A stretch of DNA of 64,000 nucleotides from Mesorhizobium australicum (GTDB lineage Bacteria > Pseudomonadota > Alphaproteobacteria > Rhizobiales > Rhizobiaceae): the NCBI RefSeq assembly GCF_900177325.1, contig NZ_FXBL01000004.1, positions 2,480,001 to 2,544,000 of the forward strand. Direction: 5' to 3'. Both the position numbers and the translations under genes were made by a program. Shown piece by piece: positions 34,907 through 45,280 of the stretch. Each line of letters begins with the position of its first letter. Positions within the stretch are counted from its first letter, which is position 1. The notes below the pieces were generated by a model. It was not told the DNA's origin. It was given only the letters and a program-made list of their open reading frames with translations, and ran no database searches.

Positions 34907-36097
34907 ATGGCGAACGAACAGGTATTGCGCAGCGACGGTGCGCCACGGGTTCCTTTAATCTACAATCCCGTCGTCCGCGGGATCGCCTTCCAGATCTTCG
35001 CCTTCGTCGCGCTGTTCGCGCTGATCGTGTGGATCGTCAACAACACGCAGGAAAACCTGCGCCGCATCGGCCGCACCATCTCGTTCGATTTCCTGAACGA
35101 GCGCGCCGGTTTCGACATCGGCCAGTCGCTCATCGCCTACACGGCGGACTCCAGCTACTCGACCGCGCTTGTCGTCGGCTTCCTGAACACAATCCTCATC
35201 GCGCTCGTCGGCATCGTGACGGCGACGATCGTGGGGTTCGTCATCGGCATCGGCCGCCTGTCGCGCAACTGGCTGATCCGCAGCCTGTGCACGGTCTATG
35301 TCGAGGTGTTCCGCAACATACCGCCGCTGCTCGTCATCTTCTTCTGGTATCTCGGCGTGCTGGCGATCCTGCCGCAGCCGCGCGACGCGTTTAACCTTCC
35401 CTTCGGCGCGCTGCTCTCCAATCGCGGCCTTACCATCCCGACAGTCGTCTGGGGGCAGGGCGCATGGCTCGTCGGTGTTGCCTTCCTGGTCGCGATCGCC
35501 ATGTGCTTCTTCGTCGCCAACCGCGCGAAGGCGCGGCAGATGGCGACCGGCCAGCGCTTCCCGGTGTTCTGGACCTCTGTCGGACTGCTGATCGGTCTGC
35601 CGCTCATCGCGCTCGCCGCGGCAGGCTTTCCGATCTCCTTCGACGTGCCCGTGCTGGGGGCCTTTCAGGCGCGTGGCGGCATGATGATCGGGCCGGAGTT
35701 TCTTGCGCTCTATCTGTCGCTGTCGCTCTATACCGCCTCGTTCATCGCCGAGATCGTGCGTGCGGGCATCAAGGGGGTCGGACGCGGCCAGACGGAGGCA
35801 GCGCATGCGCTCGGCCTGCGGTCCGGCACCACGACCCGCCTCGTCGTCATCCCACAGGCGCTGCGCATCATCGTTCCCCCGCTGACCAGCCAGTACCTCA
35901 ACCTGACGAAGAACTCGTCGCTGGCGATCGCCGTTGGCTATCCGGACCTCGTCTCGGTCGGTGGAACGATCCTGAACAAGAGCGGCAACTCGATCCAGAT
36001 CGTTGCGATCTGGATGGTGGTCTACCTCACCATAAGCCTTGCCATGTCGTTCTTCATGAACTGGTTCAACGCCCGCGTGCGGCTGGTCGAGCGCTGA
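34907..36097 (+). CDS. aapQ: General L-amino acid ABC transporter permease AapQ
   Basis: A 396-residue inner-membrane permease of the HisM/AapQ type. It has a first membrane helix near residues 28-46, the PAAT N-terminal region ([20 protein letters not shown]), an inserted region, and the EAA loop ([26 protein letters not shown]) that contacts AapP. AGGAGG lies eight bases upstream of the ATG. It forms the channel with AapM. Confidence 0.95.
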   Translation: MANEQVLRSDGAPRVPLIYNPVVRGIAFQIFAFVALFALIVWIVNNTQENLRRIGRTISFDFLNERAGFDIGQSLIAYTADSSYSTALVVGFLNTILIALVGIVTATIVGFVIGIGRLSRNWLIRSLCTVYVEVFRNIPPLLVIFFWYLGVLAILPQPRDAFNLPFGALLSNRGLTIPTVVWGQGAWLVGVAFLVAIAMCFFVANRAKARQMATGQRFPVFWTSVGLLIGLPLIALAAAGFPISFDVPVLGAFQARGGMMIGPEFLALYLSLSLYTASFIAEIVRAGIKGVGRGQTEAAHALGLRSGTTTRLVVIPQALRIIVPPLTSQYLNLTKNSSLAIAVGYPDLVSVGGTILNKSGNSIQIVAIWMVVYLTISLAMSFFMNWFNARVRLVER

Positions 36098-36107
36098 GGA
36101 GGCCGTC

Positions 36108-37265
36108 ATGCAGGAAAACCAGATCGCCTATGTGCGGCAGGACATGGAACTGCCCCAGGCTGCTCCCGCCGGCCAGAAGGGTATTGTACACTGGGCACGT
36201 ACCAATCTGTTCGCCACGCCCAGCGACACCGTACTGACGCTGATCGCGCTCGCGGTCCTTGCCTGGTTTGTGCCGCCAGTGGTTCGCTGGCTGTTCATCG
36301 ACGCGCAGTGGACGGGCGACAACCGGACCTTCTGTGCCACGGTCTCGCAGGGAGGCATCCAGCCCGATGGCTGGTCGGGCGCGTGCTGGAACTTCGTGAT
36401 GAACAAGTTCGGGCAGTTCATGTTCAACACCTACCCGATCGACGAACGCTGGCGGCCGACACTGTGCGCCGTGCTCCTGGTGGCGCTGCTGGTGCCGTTC
36501 CTGACCCCGCGCGCGCCCTACAAGACGGCCAACGCCATCGGCCTGTTCGTCGTGCTGCCGATCATCGGATACATCCTCTTGCCCGGCGGCTGGTTCGGCC
36601 TGCGCTACGTGCCGACCCGCGAGTGGGGCGGATTCATGGTGACGATCATCCTGTCCTATGTCGGCATCGTGGTGTCGCTGCCGGTCGGCGTGCTGCTTGC
36701 GCTCGGCCGACGGTCCACCCTGCCGGTCATCAAGGCGTTGTGCGTCGTCTTCATCGAGGTGGTGCGCGGCGTGCCGCTGATCACGGTTCTGTTCATGGCG
36801 ACGAAGATGCTGCCGCTCTTCATGCCGAACAACGCCAAGATCGACGACTTCCTGTGCGTGTTGATCGGCGTGGCGGTCTTCGCGTCTGCCTATATGGCGG
36901 AGGTGATCCGCGGCGGCCTGCAGGCGATCCCGAAGGGCCAGTTCGAGGGCGCGGATTCGCTCGGGCTGTCCTATCCGCAGAAGATGCGGCTGATCATCCT
37001 GCCTCAGGCACTGAAGCTGGTGATCCCGGGCATCGTCAACACCTTCATCGGCCTCTTCAAGGACACCAGCCTGGTCTACATCGTCAACATGTTCGACCTT
37101 CTGGGCGCGGTACGCCGTAACTTCTCGGACGCGAACTGGATCACGCCGCAGACGCCGCTCACGGGCCTCATCTTCGCGGGCTTCGTGTTCTGGATCTTCT
37201 GCTTCGGCATGTCGCGCTATTCGATCTACATGGAACGCCGGCTCGACACCGGCTACAGAAGATAG
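36108..37265 (+). CDS. aapM: General L-amino acid ABC transporter permease AapM
   Basis: A 385-residue permease partner of AapQ. It has helices from about residue 45 on and the EAA loop ([27 protein letters not shown]). The C-terminal [15 protein letters not shown] is typical. It starts 11 bases after aapQ with GAGGAGG before the ATG. Confidence 0.95.
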   Translation: MQENQIAYVRQDMELPQAAPAGQKGIVHWARTNLFATPSDTVLTLIALAVLAWFVPPVVRWLFIDAQWTGDNRTFCATVSQGGIQPDGWSGACWNFVMNKFGQFMFNTYPIDERWRPTLCAVLLVALLVPFLTPRAPYKTANAIGLFVVLPIIGYILLPGGWFGLRYVPTREWGGFMVTIILSYVGIVVSLPVGVLLALGRRSTLPVIKALCVVFIEVVRGVPLITVLFMATKMLPLFMPNNAKIDDFLCVLIGVAVFASAYMAEVIRGGLQAIPKGQFEGADSLGLSYPQKMRLIILPQALKLVIPGIVNTFIGLFKDTSLVYIVNMFDLLGAVRRNFSDANWITPQTPLTGLIFAGFVFWIFCFGMSRYSIYMERRLDTGYRR

Positions 37266-37275
37266 GGGAACCACC

Positions 37276-38079
37276 ATGGCCAGCGAGAACGCCGTTTCGG
37301 CAGAAGAGCTCGAGGTCGACCGCTCCAAGATGCAGGTCTCCTCGACGGAGGTCGCCGTCGAGATCGTCGGCATGCACAAATGGTATGGCGACTTCCACGT
37401 GCTCAAGGACATCAACCTCAAGGTCATGCGTGGCGAGCGCATCGTCATCTGCGGTCCGTCCGGCTCGGGCAAGTCGACGCTGATCCGCTGCATCAACCGG
37501 CTGGAGGAGCACCAGAAAGGCAAGATCGTCGTCGACGGCAAGGAACTGACCAACGACCTGAAGAAGATCGACGAGGTGCGTCGCGAGGTCGGAATGGTGT
37601 TCCAGCACTTCAACCTTTTCCCGCACCTGACGATCCTGGAGAACTGCACGCTGGCGCCGATCTGGGTGCGGAAAATCCCGAAGAAGCAGGCCGAGGAGAC
37701 GGCCATGCACTTCCTGCGCCGAGTGAAAATTCCCGAGCAGGCCAACAAGTATCCGGGACAGCTGTCGGGCGGCCAGCAGCAGCGCGTGGCGATCGCCCGC
37801 TCTCTCTGCATGAACCCGCGCATCATGCTGTTTGATGAGCCGACCTCGGCGCTCGATCCGGAAATGATCAAGGAAGTGCTGGAGACGATGGTGGGCTTGG
37901 CCGAGGAAGGCATGACGATGCTGTGCGTCACCCACGAGATGGGTTTCGCGCGAAAAGTCGCCAACCGGGTGATCTTCATGGACCAGGGCCAGATCGTCGA
38001 GCAGAATACGCCCGCCGAATTCTTCGACCATCCGCGCCATGAGCGGACGAAGCTGTTCTTGAGCCAGATTCTTCACTGA
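37276..38079 (+). CDS. aapP: General L-amino acid ABC transporter ATPase AapP
   Basis: A 267-residue ABC ATPase energising AapQM. It has Walker [10 protein letters not shown], signature [15 protein letters not shown], Walker [15 protein letters not shown] and the switch histidine in CVTHEMGFA. It has a slightly extended N-terminus before [11 protein letters not shown]. It starts 11 bases after aapM with AGGGGAA before the ATG; the last gene of the operon proper. Confidence 0.96.
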   Translation: MASENAVSAEELEVDRSKMQVSSTEVAVEIVGMHKWYGDFHVLKDINLKVMRGERIVICGPSGSGKSTLIRCINRLEEHQKGKIVVDGKELTNDLKKIDEVRREVGMVFQHFNLFPHLTILENCTLAPIWVRKIPKKQAEETAMHFLRRVKIPEQANKYPGQLSGGQQQRVAIARSLCMNPRIMLFDEPTSALDPEMIKEVLETMVGLAEEGMTMLCVTHEMGFARKVANRVIFMDQGQIVEQNTPAEFFDHPRHERTKLFLSQILH

Positions 38080-38089
38080 CGGCTGGCAA

Positions 38090-38794
38090 ATGCGTCGGCG
38101 CCTGGTCGTCGCGCTCGTGCTGGTGGTGTTGGCGCCATTCGCGGGAGCGATCGTGCCGCGACCGCTGCTCACTTCGGCAGCGGCGGGCCGCGAAGCTCCG
38201 AGGCGCATCCTCGTGCTCTCCAACCCGATCCACACCGACATCGCGCTTCCTGCCGATCCGGACGTCATCGAGAGACTGGGCTTTCTCTCCTCTTCCGGGC
38301 TTCCCCTGTCGGATCCGGCCGTCAAATGGCTCGTCGTAGGATGGGGCGGTCGTTCCTTCTATCTTGAGACCCCGACCTGGTCTGATCTGAAGCCCGGCCC
38401 TGTGCTGCGCGCACTCACGGCGGACAGCTCGGCGATGCATGTCGCGATCGCGGGCGAGATCGACCAGACGATAGAGGGCGTCATCCCGATCGATCTGAGC
38501 GAGGCGGCGTTCGCTGACATGGTAAGCGCGTCCCTGGATGGTTTTGCGCGCGACGCGGACGGCGAACCCATCCTGATCGAGGGCCGCTCCTACGGCCCTT
38601 ATGATCGCTTCTACGAAGGCATAGGCACCTTTAACGCCGTCGTCGGCTGCAACACCTGGACCGGCGCGGTGCTCAGGCGGGCGGGGCTTCGAACCGGTTG
38701 GTGGAATCCGTTGCCGCAGAGCCTCGCTTGGTCGCTGCGGACGTTCAACGATCTCCCAGGAATGGCGGCTACGGCGCGAGACGGGCGGCGTTGA
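38090..38794 (+). CDS. DUF2459 (TIGR02117) family exported protein
   Basis: A 234-residue protein with an N-terminal signal/anchor (VVALVLVVLAPFAGAIV). The conserved segments NPIHTDIALP, VGWGGRSFYLETPTWSDL, SSAMHVAI and FNAVVGCNTWTG are characteristic of this uncharacterised family. The Asn-His and Cys-Asn positions suggest a cysteine-peptidase-like or ligand-binding fold, but that is inference. It starts 11 bases after aapP and may be co-transcribed. Its 3' end overlaps the convergent neighbour by 26 bases. Confidence 0.8.
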   Translation: MRRRLVVALVLVVLAPFAGAIVPRPLLTSAAAGREAPRRILVLSNPIHTDIALPADPDVIERLGFLSSSGLPLSDPAVKWLVVGWGGRSFYLETPTWSDLKPGPVLRALTADSSAMHVAIAGEIDQTIEGVIPIDLSEAAFADMVSASLDGFARDADGEPILIEGRSYGPYDRFYEGIGTFNAVVGCNTWTGAVLRRAGLRTGWWNPLPQSLAWSLRTFNDLPGMAATARDGRR

Positions 38795-39725
38795 CGAGCT
38801 CGGTAAATGCACCGGCCGGAACGCCGAGGTCCGAGCGGCACCCCCCAAGCCCGCCAGTCACGATACGGTAGGCGACGCCGTTGTGCCACAGGCAGGCCCT
38901 GCGTATCGGTGGGACGTAATTGCGACAAGGCGAGTGGATCGTCGTGACGGTGAATTGCGGCCCGTCGGACCCCGCGTGCAGAGGCGTCAGGATCGCCTGG
39001 GGGAGAGACAGACCAGCAGGATCTGGCTCGCAGCCGGCGGCCGGCTTCGCCGAGACGGTGACGAAACCCCCGTGTCCGTCGCAGGTGGGCGGCAGGCAGA
39101 ACAGCAGCCTGTGGCTCTCTCTCGGAACGAATTCCGTCGCCCGCCAGATCTCCGTCGAATAGGGGATTTCGAGATCGCGAAGCCTGACGGTGGCGATACG
39201 GGCCGGCGGAGCGGTCGCGCGACTTACGAGATAGTGCAGGGCGCCGCCGGCCCAGGACATTCGGCCGACCGTTTCGGGTCGCGTGGCAAAGCGGTATTCG
39301 CGGTCTTGCCAGTCGAGGCAGGCATAGACATAGGTCGGCGACTGCAGATCCGGTCCGTAGCGGCTCTCCGCCTTGACGAGACCGAAGCGCCCGGCGGGTA
39401 CGATGTTGACGGGATGGCGGTCGGCGGCTGGAAACAACAGTTCCGCTGTGCGTCGAACGGCTTCCTCGCCGCATTCGCCGGACGCGTCACGCACGGAGAA
39501 GTCGAACACCGCGCCCCGGCAGTCGACCTGCAGACAGGTCACTGTCAGCCCTGTGCCCGCCAGTTCGAAGCGCCAGTTGAAGGGATCGTAGTAGAAGGTG
39601 AGATCGCCGATTCTCGCTTTGGCCGGCGGCGGATCCGCGTGCGATGGGGCAGTGCCAATCGCGAGACCAAGAAGTAGCAGGATTAGCGCAACCGGGACGC
39701 GCCACGAGAAGTTGCGTATGCCCAT
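38769..39725 (-). CDS. Secreted Cys-containing protein of unknown function
   Basis: A 318-residue protein with a signal peptide (VALILLLLGLAIGTAPSHAD). The mature part contains many Cys (CLQVDC, ASGEC, YACLDW, LLFCLPPTC, GCEPD, HSPCRN, RRACLWH, GGCRSD), suggesting several disulfides in the periplasm. No domain is recognised. ATG 39725 is chosen, with GGGAGA about 10-15 bases upstream; a TTG at 39743 is an alternative. The 3' end overlaps the convergent DUF2459 gene. Confidence 0.75.
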   Translation of the reverse strand: MGIRNFSWRVPVALILLLLGLAIGTAPSHADPPPAKARIGDLTFYYDPFNWRFELAGTGLTVTCLQVDCRGAVFDFSVRDASGECGEEAVRRTAELLFPAADRHPVNIVPAGRFGLVKAESRYGPDLQSPTYVYACLDWQDREYRFATRPETVGRMSWAGGALHYLVSRATAPPARIATVRLRDLEIPYSTEIWRATEFVPRESHRLLFCLPPTCDGHGGFVTVSAKPAAGCEPDPAGLSLPQAILTPLHAGSDGPQFTVTTIHSPCRNYVPPIRRACLWHNGVAYRIVTGGLGGCRSDLGVPAGAFTELVNAARLAP

Positions 39726-39878
39726 GTCCGACAGGTCTCCCAAGCCGGGATCAAGCCTGAGACTGGATTGTGACGCTCACTTGACGCGAAAATGGCGGAT
39801 TCCCGCCGTGGTGAGGGAAAGATCGCGGACCTGCAGGCTGTCGGCTGATCGCTTCGACCGAGTGCCCCCGAACTTTTC

Positions 39879-41147
39879 TCAGCGGAAAGCCGAACGGACC
39901 GCGGAGGGCGGAGTGGCGTCCAGTGCCTTGTCCGCATCCCAGCCATAGAGCCAGTCGAGGTCGGCAGCGAGCTTTGCGGACGGCAACAGGCCGAGCACGA
40001 GATCGCGACCGAGGCCGATCGGACCGCCGGCATGCCAAGTGAAGGCGTTGAACGCGCCGCGCCGGGCAACCGCGGCGACGCGCGGGCGGCGGATTTTCTC
40101 GTAGCGTCGGAGTGCGGCGCCGATGTCGTCGGGTTGGTCGGCGACCGTTGCCGCGAGCACATAGGCGTCCTCGATCGCGGCGGCCGCACCTTGGGCCGCG
40201 AACGGCGTCATCGCATGCGCCGCGTCGCCGATCAGCACCGCGCCGCCGGGATTCGCCCAGGGGGAGCCCGGATCGACCGTGTGGATCGGCCAGACCGTCC
40301 AGGAAGCGATCGCCTGGAGGAAAGCTGTGAGCGATCCGGAGGCCCCCTGCAGGGCCGCGACAAGGGGCCGGGCGTCGCGCGACCGAGACCAGGACATGTC
40401 TGGGCTCGCGCCTCGCGTGAAGGCGGCGAGATTGATCGCGCTGCCGCCGCGGACCGGATAAGCGATCAGATGCGCGCGCGGGTGGAGAAAAGCACTGACG
40501 CTGTCGCGCCGCAGATGCTCCGACAGCATGGCGACAGCGTCGCCATCGGCGCGGACCGTCGCGCGCCACGCGATCCTACCCGAAAAGGCGCTAACGCCGG
40601 CGCTGCCGACGAGACGACGCAGGCCGGACCAGACGCCATCCGCCGCGACCAGCAGAAGCGCGTCAACCTCACGCAGGCCGCGCGCTTGTTCGACGGCGAC
40701 CGTCACGCCCCGCGCATGGATCGCGGCGTCGGTGACGGGCGCGCCCGTGGCGATCTCCACGTCCGGCATGTGCGAGGCGACGGCGAGGAGGGCGGCATGG
40801 AGATCGGCCCGGTGGAGCACGAGATAAGGGCTTTTCCAGCGCGCCGTCGCCCGTTCGCCGAGCGGGACACGCGCGATCTCGCGCAGATCCGCCGCGCGCC
40901 GCAAGATGACAGCTTCCGGCCGGATGGAGGCGCCGCGCAGCCGGTCCAGCACGCCGAAGCGGGAGAGGATGCGCGTCGCGTTCGGCGAAAGCTGCAGCCC
41001 GGCGCCAACCTCCTGCAGCTCGGCCGCGCGCTCGAAGAGCCGTACCGCAAATCCTTTGGACGCGAAGGCGATCGCCGCGGTCAGGCCGGCGATGCCGCCG
41101 CCTGCGATGACGACCTGCCGCGAGCGCGGCGTCGCGCCGTGGGCCAT
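39879..41147 (-). CDS. FAD-dependent monooxygenase (salicylate-hydroxylase/UbiH-like)
   Basis: A 422-residue class A flavoprotein monooxygenase. The FAD dinucleotide motif is VVIAGGGIAGLTAAIA; the second FAD motif is VLIGDAAHAMTPFAAQGAAAAIEDA, with a DG motif at LLLVAADGVWSGLR. The group hydroxylates aromatic rings with NAD(P)H and O2; no substrate can be named. It starts 10 bases after the zf-CHCC gene, so the two are probably one transcript. Confidence 0.86.
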   Translation of the reverse strand: MAHGATPRSRQVVIAGGGIAGLTAAIAFASKGFAVRLFERAAELQEVGAGLQLSPNATRILSRFGVLDRLRGASIRPEAVILRRAADLREIARVPLGERATARWKSPYLVLHRADLHAALLAVASHMPDVEIATGAPVTDAAIHARGVTVAVEQARGLREVDALLLVAADGVWSGLRRLVGSAGVSAFSGRIAWRATVRADGDAVAMLSEHLRRDSVSAFLHPRAHLIAYPVRGGSAINLAAFTRGASPDMSWSRSRDARPLVAALQGASGSLTAFLQAIASWTVWPIHTVDPGSPWANPGGAVLIGDAAHAMTPFAAQGAAAAIEDAYVLAATVADQPDDIGAALRRYEKIRRPRVAAVARRGAFNAFTWHAGGPIGLGRDLVLGLLPSAKLAADLDWLYGWDADKALDATPPSAVRSAFR

Positions 41148-41157
41148 TGCCGTGGGA

Positions 41158-41403
41158 TCAGGCCGCGCGCGGCACGTAGAGGCAGCCGGCCGGGCTCGTT
41201 TCGGTCTCTTTCAGCGTCGGATCGAGCCGGTAGAGTGTCGAGCAGTAGGGGCAGACCTTCTCGACGTCGTCCCCCATGTCGAGGAAGACATGCGGATGAT
41301 CGAAGGGCGGATTGGCGCCGACGCACATGAACTCGGTGACGCCGATTGCGATCGTCGGGTATCCGGCGTCGTTCTGGAAATGAGGGATGCCGTGGCCAGC
41401 CAT
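41158..41403 (-). CDS. Zinc-finger (zf-CHCC) protein, NDUFS6-like
   Basis: An 81-residue protein with the CHCC zinc-binding pattern: Cys in FMCVGAN, His in FDHPHVF, and the pair CPYC. This is the domain of mitochondrial complex I subunit NDUFS6. Bacterial copies in alphaproteobacteria may serve complex I assembly. ATG 41403 is chosen because the family begins MAGHGIPHF; upstream sequence is promoter shared with the divergent ppk. Confidence 0.88.
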   Translation of the reverse strand: MAGHGIPHFQNDAGYPTIAIGVTEFMCVGANPPFDHPHVFLDMGDDVEKVCPYCSTLYRLDPTLKETETSPAGCLYVPRAA

Positions 41404-41552
41404 CGCGATCTCCGTTCGGTTCCGAAAGCCTTTGGCGCAACTCTTTGCGCTTTGCAAGGCGCGTGCAATCAAAGTGTCGCAAATGCCTGTCAGGAAAGAA
41501 CAAAGCCGTCTACTGTGTGGACGGCGCTGGAGAGGCACGCGTCAAAGGCAGG

Positions 41553-43766
41553 ATGATGAACGAGATCACCGCGGTTTCACACGAATTCACAATCGCGCCG
41601 GAGGTGGCTGCGGCGACGGACGCCGGAGATCCCGACCGCTACGTCAATCGCGAATTCTCCTGGCTCCAGTTCAATCGCCGCGTGCTGGAGGAATCGCAGA
41701 ACACCAGCCATCCGCTGCTGGAGCGGGTGCGCTTCCTGTCGATCTCGGCTGCCAACCTTGACGAGTTCTTCATGGTGCGCGTGGCTGGTCTCGCGGGGCA
41801 GGTCCGCGAGGGGATCACGACCAAGAGCGCGGACGGACGCACGCCCGAGCAGCAGCTCGAGCAGCTCTTGCGAGAGGTGAGCCGCCTGCAGCATGACCAG
41901 CAGGTGAGCCTTTCGCTGCTTTTCGGCCTGCTCGAAAACGCCCGCATCGAGGTGGTGCGCGGCGAAAACCTCAACAAGGAAGAGCGCGTCTGGCTTGAGA
42001 CCCATTTCCTGGAGACGATCTTCCCGGTTCTGACACCGCTGTCGATCGATCCGGCGCATCCGTTCCCGTTCATCCCGAATCTCGGCTTCTCCATCGCGCT
42101 GCAGCTCAAGCACAAGCGCGAACCTGAGACGATGATCGCGCTCCTGCGCCTGCCCACGGCACTGCGCCGCTTCATCCGTCTGCCGGACTATCGCGATTGC
42201 GTCCGCTTCGTGCGGCTGGAGGACGCGGTGTCGATGTTCATCGGCCAGCTTTTCCCGGGCTACGAGGTGCAGGGGTCGGGGACGTTCCGCCTCATTCGTG
42301 ATTCCGACATCGAGATCGAGGAAGAGGCAGAGGATCTCGTCCGCTTCTTCGAAAGCGCGCTGAAGCGCCGCCGCCGCGGCTCTGTGATCCGCATCGAGTT
42401 CGACCACGAGATGCCGGAGACACTGCGCGACTTCGTCTCGACGGAGCTCGGCGTGCCGGCGAACCGCGTATCGATCATCGATGGGCTGCTGGCGGTCAAT
42501 CAGATCTCGGAGATCGTGTCGGTCGCCCGAGACGACCTGAAGTTCAAGCCGTACAATCCTCGCTTCCCCGAACGCATCCGCGAGCACGGCGGCGACTGCT
42601 TCGCGGCGATCCGCGAGAAGGACATCGTCGTTCACCATCCGTACGAATCCTTCGACGTCGTGGTGCAGTTCCTGCGCCAGGCGGCGTTCGATCCGGAAGT
42701 CGTCGCGATCAAGCAGACGCTCTACCGCACCTCGAACGACAGCCCGATCGTGCGGGCGCTGATCGACGCGGCTGAGGCCGGCAAGTCGGTGACGGCGTTG
42801 GTAGAGCTGAAGGCCCGCTTCGACGAGGAGGCAAACATCCGCTGGGCGCGCGACTTGGAGCGCGCCGGCGTGCAGGTCGTGTTCGGCTTCATGGAGCTCA
42901 AGACCCACGCCAAGATGTCGCTGGTGGTTCGCCGCGAGGACAACAAGCTGCGCAGCTACGTCCATCTCGGCACGGGCAACTACCACCCGATCACGGCGCG
43001 CATTTACACCGATCTGTCCTATTTCACCGTCGATCCGGCGATCGCGCGCGACGTGGCGCAGCTTTTCAACTTCATCACCGGTTATGCCGAGCCGGCCGAG
43101 GAGATGACCATCGCGGTCTCGCCGTTCACGCTGCGCAAGCGTATCCTCAAGCACATCGCCGACGAGATCGCGCATGCCAGGGCCGGCCGTCCGGCGCAGA
43201 TCTGGATGAAAATGAACTCGCTGGTCGATCCGCAGGTGATCGACGCGCTCTACGAGGCGAGCCAGGCCGGTGTCGACATCGACCTAATCGTGCGCGGCAT
43301 CTGCTGCCTGCGCCCGCAGGTGCCGGGCCTGTCGGACAACATCCGCGCCAAATCGATCATCGGCCGCTTCCTGGAGCACAGCCGAATCTACTGCTTCGGC
43401 AACGGCAAGGGCCTGCCGTCGGACGAGGCGATCATCTACATCGGCTCGGCCGACATGATGCCGCGCAACCTCGACCGGCGCGTCGAGCTGATCGTGCCGC
43501 TGACCAACCAGACTGTGCATGAACAGGTGCTCGGCCAGATCATGCTCGGAAACATCATGGACAACCAGCAAAGTTTCGAAGTATTGGCTGACGGCACCTC
43601 CCGGCGGGCCCTGCTCGAGGAGGGCGAGGAACCCTTCAACGCGCAGGAATATTTCATGACGAATCCGAGCCTGTCCGGCCGAGGTGACGCCCTGAAATCG
43701 CACGCTCCGAAGCGGATCGCGCAGCACAAGCGTCGCTCGAAGACGAAAGCGTCCGCGCCCGCATGA
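41553..43766 (+). CDS. ppk: Polyphosphate kinase 1
   Basis: A 737-residue PPK1 making polyphosphate from ATP reversibly. The N-terminal [19 protein letters not shown], the middle [19 protein letters not shown], and the catalytic region with [20 protein letters not shown] and [16 protein letters not shown] are all present. A charged Lys/Arg tail ends the protein. ATG 41553 has AGGCAGG upstream; 41556 is an adjacent alternative. The stop overlaps the ppx start by four bases. Confidence 0.97.
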   Translation: MMNEITAVSHEFTIAPEVAAATDAGDPDRYVNREFSWLQFNRRVLEESQNTSHPLLERVRFLSISAANLDEFFMVRVAGLAGQVREGITTKSADGRTPEQQLEQLLREVSRLQHDQQVSLSLLFGLLENARIEVVRGENLNKEERVWLETHFLETIFPVLTPLSIDPAHPFPFIPNLGFSIALQLKHKREPETMIALLRLPTALRRFIRLPDYRDCVRFVRLEDAVSMFIGQLFPGYEVQGSGTFRLIRDSDIEIEEEAEDLVRFFESALKRRRRGSVIRIEFDHEMPETLRDFVSTELGVPANRVSIIDGLLAVNQISEIVSVARDDLKFKPYNPRFPERIREHGGDCFAAIREKDIVVHHPYESFDVVVQFLRQAAFDPEVVAIKQTLYRTSNDSPIVRALIDAAEAGKSVTALVELKARFDEEANIRWARDLERAGVQVVFGFMELKTHAKMSLVVRREDNKLRSYVHLGTGNYHPITARIYTDLSYFTVDPAIARDVAQLFNFITGYAEPAEEMTIAVSPFTLRKRILKHIADEIAHARAGRPAQIWMKMNSLVDPQVIDALYEASQAGVDIDLIVRGICCLRPQVPGLSDNIRAKSIIGRFLEHSRIYCFGNGKGLPSDEAIIYIGSADMMPRNLDRRVELIVPLTNQTVHEQVLGQIMLGNIMDNQQSFEVLADGTSRRALLEEGEEPFNAQEYFMTNPSLSGRGDALKSHAPKRIAQHKRRSKTKASAPA

Positions 43767-45277
43767 TAGGCGCTTCCCAGGGGCGGTTGCAGGACCGCCG
43801 CCCGGTGTCGATCATCGACATCGGTTCGAACTCCATCCGCCTCGTCATCTATGAGGGGATCGCGCGCTCGCCGACGGTCCTTTTCAACGAAAAGATGCTC
43901 GCCGGCCTTGGCCGGGGGATCGTGTCGACCGGACGTCTCGATCCGGACGCGATGCTGCGCGCGATGGAGGAGTTCCGCCGGTTCCGAGCGCTTTCCGAAC
44001 AGGCCGGTGCGGAGCAGCTCTACGTCATAGCCACGGCGGCCGCGCGCGAGGCCGTCAACGGGCCCGAATTCATCGAGCGCGCGGAAGGCATTCTCGGCGT
44101 CGACATCCGGGTGCTGACCGGCAAGGAAGAAGCCTATTACTCCGCCCTCGGCGTGATATCCGGTTTCCACCCCGCCGACGGCATCGCCGGCGACCTTGGC
44201 GGCGGCAGCCTCGAAGTGGTCGACGTCAAGGGCGAGGAGATCGGCGGTGGCATCACCCTGCCGCTCGGCGGCCTGCGGCTCGACGACATGTCGAAGGGCT
44301 CTATCGAGGCGGCGACCAAGATCATTCGCAACGAGCTGAAGAGGGCGGAGGTGCTGAAGAGCGGGGAGGGACGCACCTTCTACTGCGTCGGCGGCACCTG
44401 GCGAAACCTGGCCCGCCTGCACATGGCGGCGACGAACTATCCGCTCGCCGTGATGCACCACTACGAGATGAGCGTCGAGGGTTCGGCCAACTTCCTAAAA
44501 CAGGTCGCGCGCGGCGAGATCGAGAAGATGAAGGGCATCGAGCGGGTCTCCAAGAGCCGCCGTGCCCTGCTTGCCTACGGCGCGGTCGTGTTACAGGAGA
44601 TCATCCGGGTGATGAAGCCCGGCCGGATTGTCGTCTCGGCACTCGGCGTGCGCGAGGGCTTCCTCTATTCGCTGCTGTCTCCGAACGATCAGCGGACCGA
44701 CCCGCTGATTTCGGCATCGGAAGAGCTGGCGCTGTTGCGGGCGCGCTCGGTGACTCATGCGCACGAGCTTGCGGAATGGACCGGCCATTCCTTCGCCGCC
44801 TTCGGCATTGACGAGACCGAGGACGAGGCGCGCTACCGCCGCGCGGCTTGCTTGCTCGCCGACATCGGCTGGCGTGCGCATCCCGAATATCGCGGCGTGC
44901 AGTCGCTCAACATCATCGCGCACGCCTCCTTCATCGGCGTCGACCATCCGGGCCGCGTCTTCATCGCGCTGACCAATCTCTACCGCCACGAGGGGCTGAT
45001 AGACGATGGGGCTGCGCCCGAGATCATCCAGCTCGCTCCGCCGCGCTATGTCGAGCGAGCGCGGTTCCTCGGTGCCATGCTGCGCGTGGTCTACCTGCTG
45101 TCGGCCTCAATGCCGGGTATCATTCCGCGGCTGCGCTGGGAGAAAGGCGAGGACGGCTCGCTGACGCTGGTGGTGCCGAAGTCGCACGCCGACCTGATCG
45201 GCGAACGGCCGATGGGCCGGCTGGCGCAACTCGCCCGCATCACGAACAAGAGCCTGCGGATGGTCGCGGACGGTTGA
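43763..45277 (+). CDS. ppx: Exopolyphosphatase (Ppx/GppA)
   Basis: A 504-residue phosphatase of the Ppx/GppA ASKHA family that degrades polyphosphate or pppGpp. The two phosphate-binding loops [14 protein letters not shown] and [13 protein letters not shown] are intact. A C-terminal HD-like helical domain follows ([30 protein letters not shown]). Coupled to ppk by an ATGA overlap, giving co-regulated synthesis and breakdown of polyphosphate. Confidence 0.96.
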   Translation: MIGASQGRLQDRRPVSIIDIGSNSIRLVIYEGIARSPTVLFNEKMLAGLGRGIVSTGRLDPDAMLRAMEEFRRFRALSEQAGAEQLYVIATAAAREAVNGPEFIERAEGILGVDIRVLTGKEEAYYSALGVISGFHPADGIAGDLGGGSLEVVDVKGEEIGGGITLPLGGLRLDDMSKGSIEAATKIIRNELKRAEVLKSGEGRTFYCVGGTWRNLARLHMAATNYPLAVMHHYEMSVEGSANFLKQVARGEIEKMKGIERVSKSRRALLAYGAVVLQEIIRVMKPGRIVVSALGVREGFLYSLLSPNDQRTDPLISASEELALLRARSVTHAHELAEWTGHSFAAFGIDETEDEARYRRAACLLADIGWRAHPEYRGVQSLNIIAHASFIGVDHPGRVFIALTNLYRHEGLIDDGAAPEIIQLAPPRYVERARFLGAMLRVVYLLSASMPGIIPRLRWEKGEDGSLTLVVPKSHADLIGERPMGRLAQLARITNKSLRMVADG

Positions 45278-45280
45278 GCG

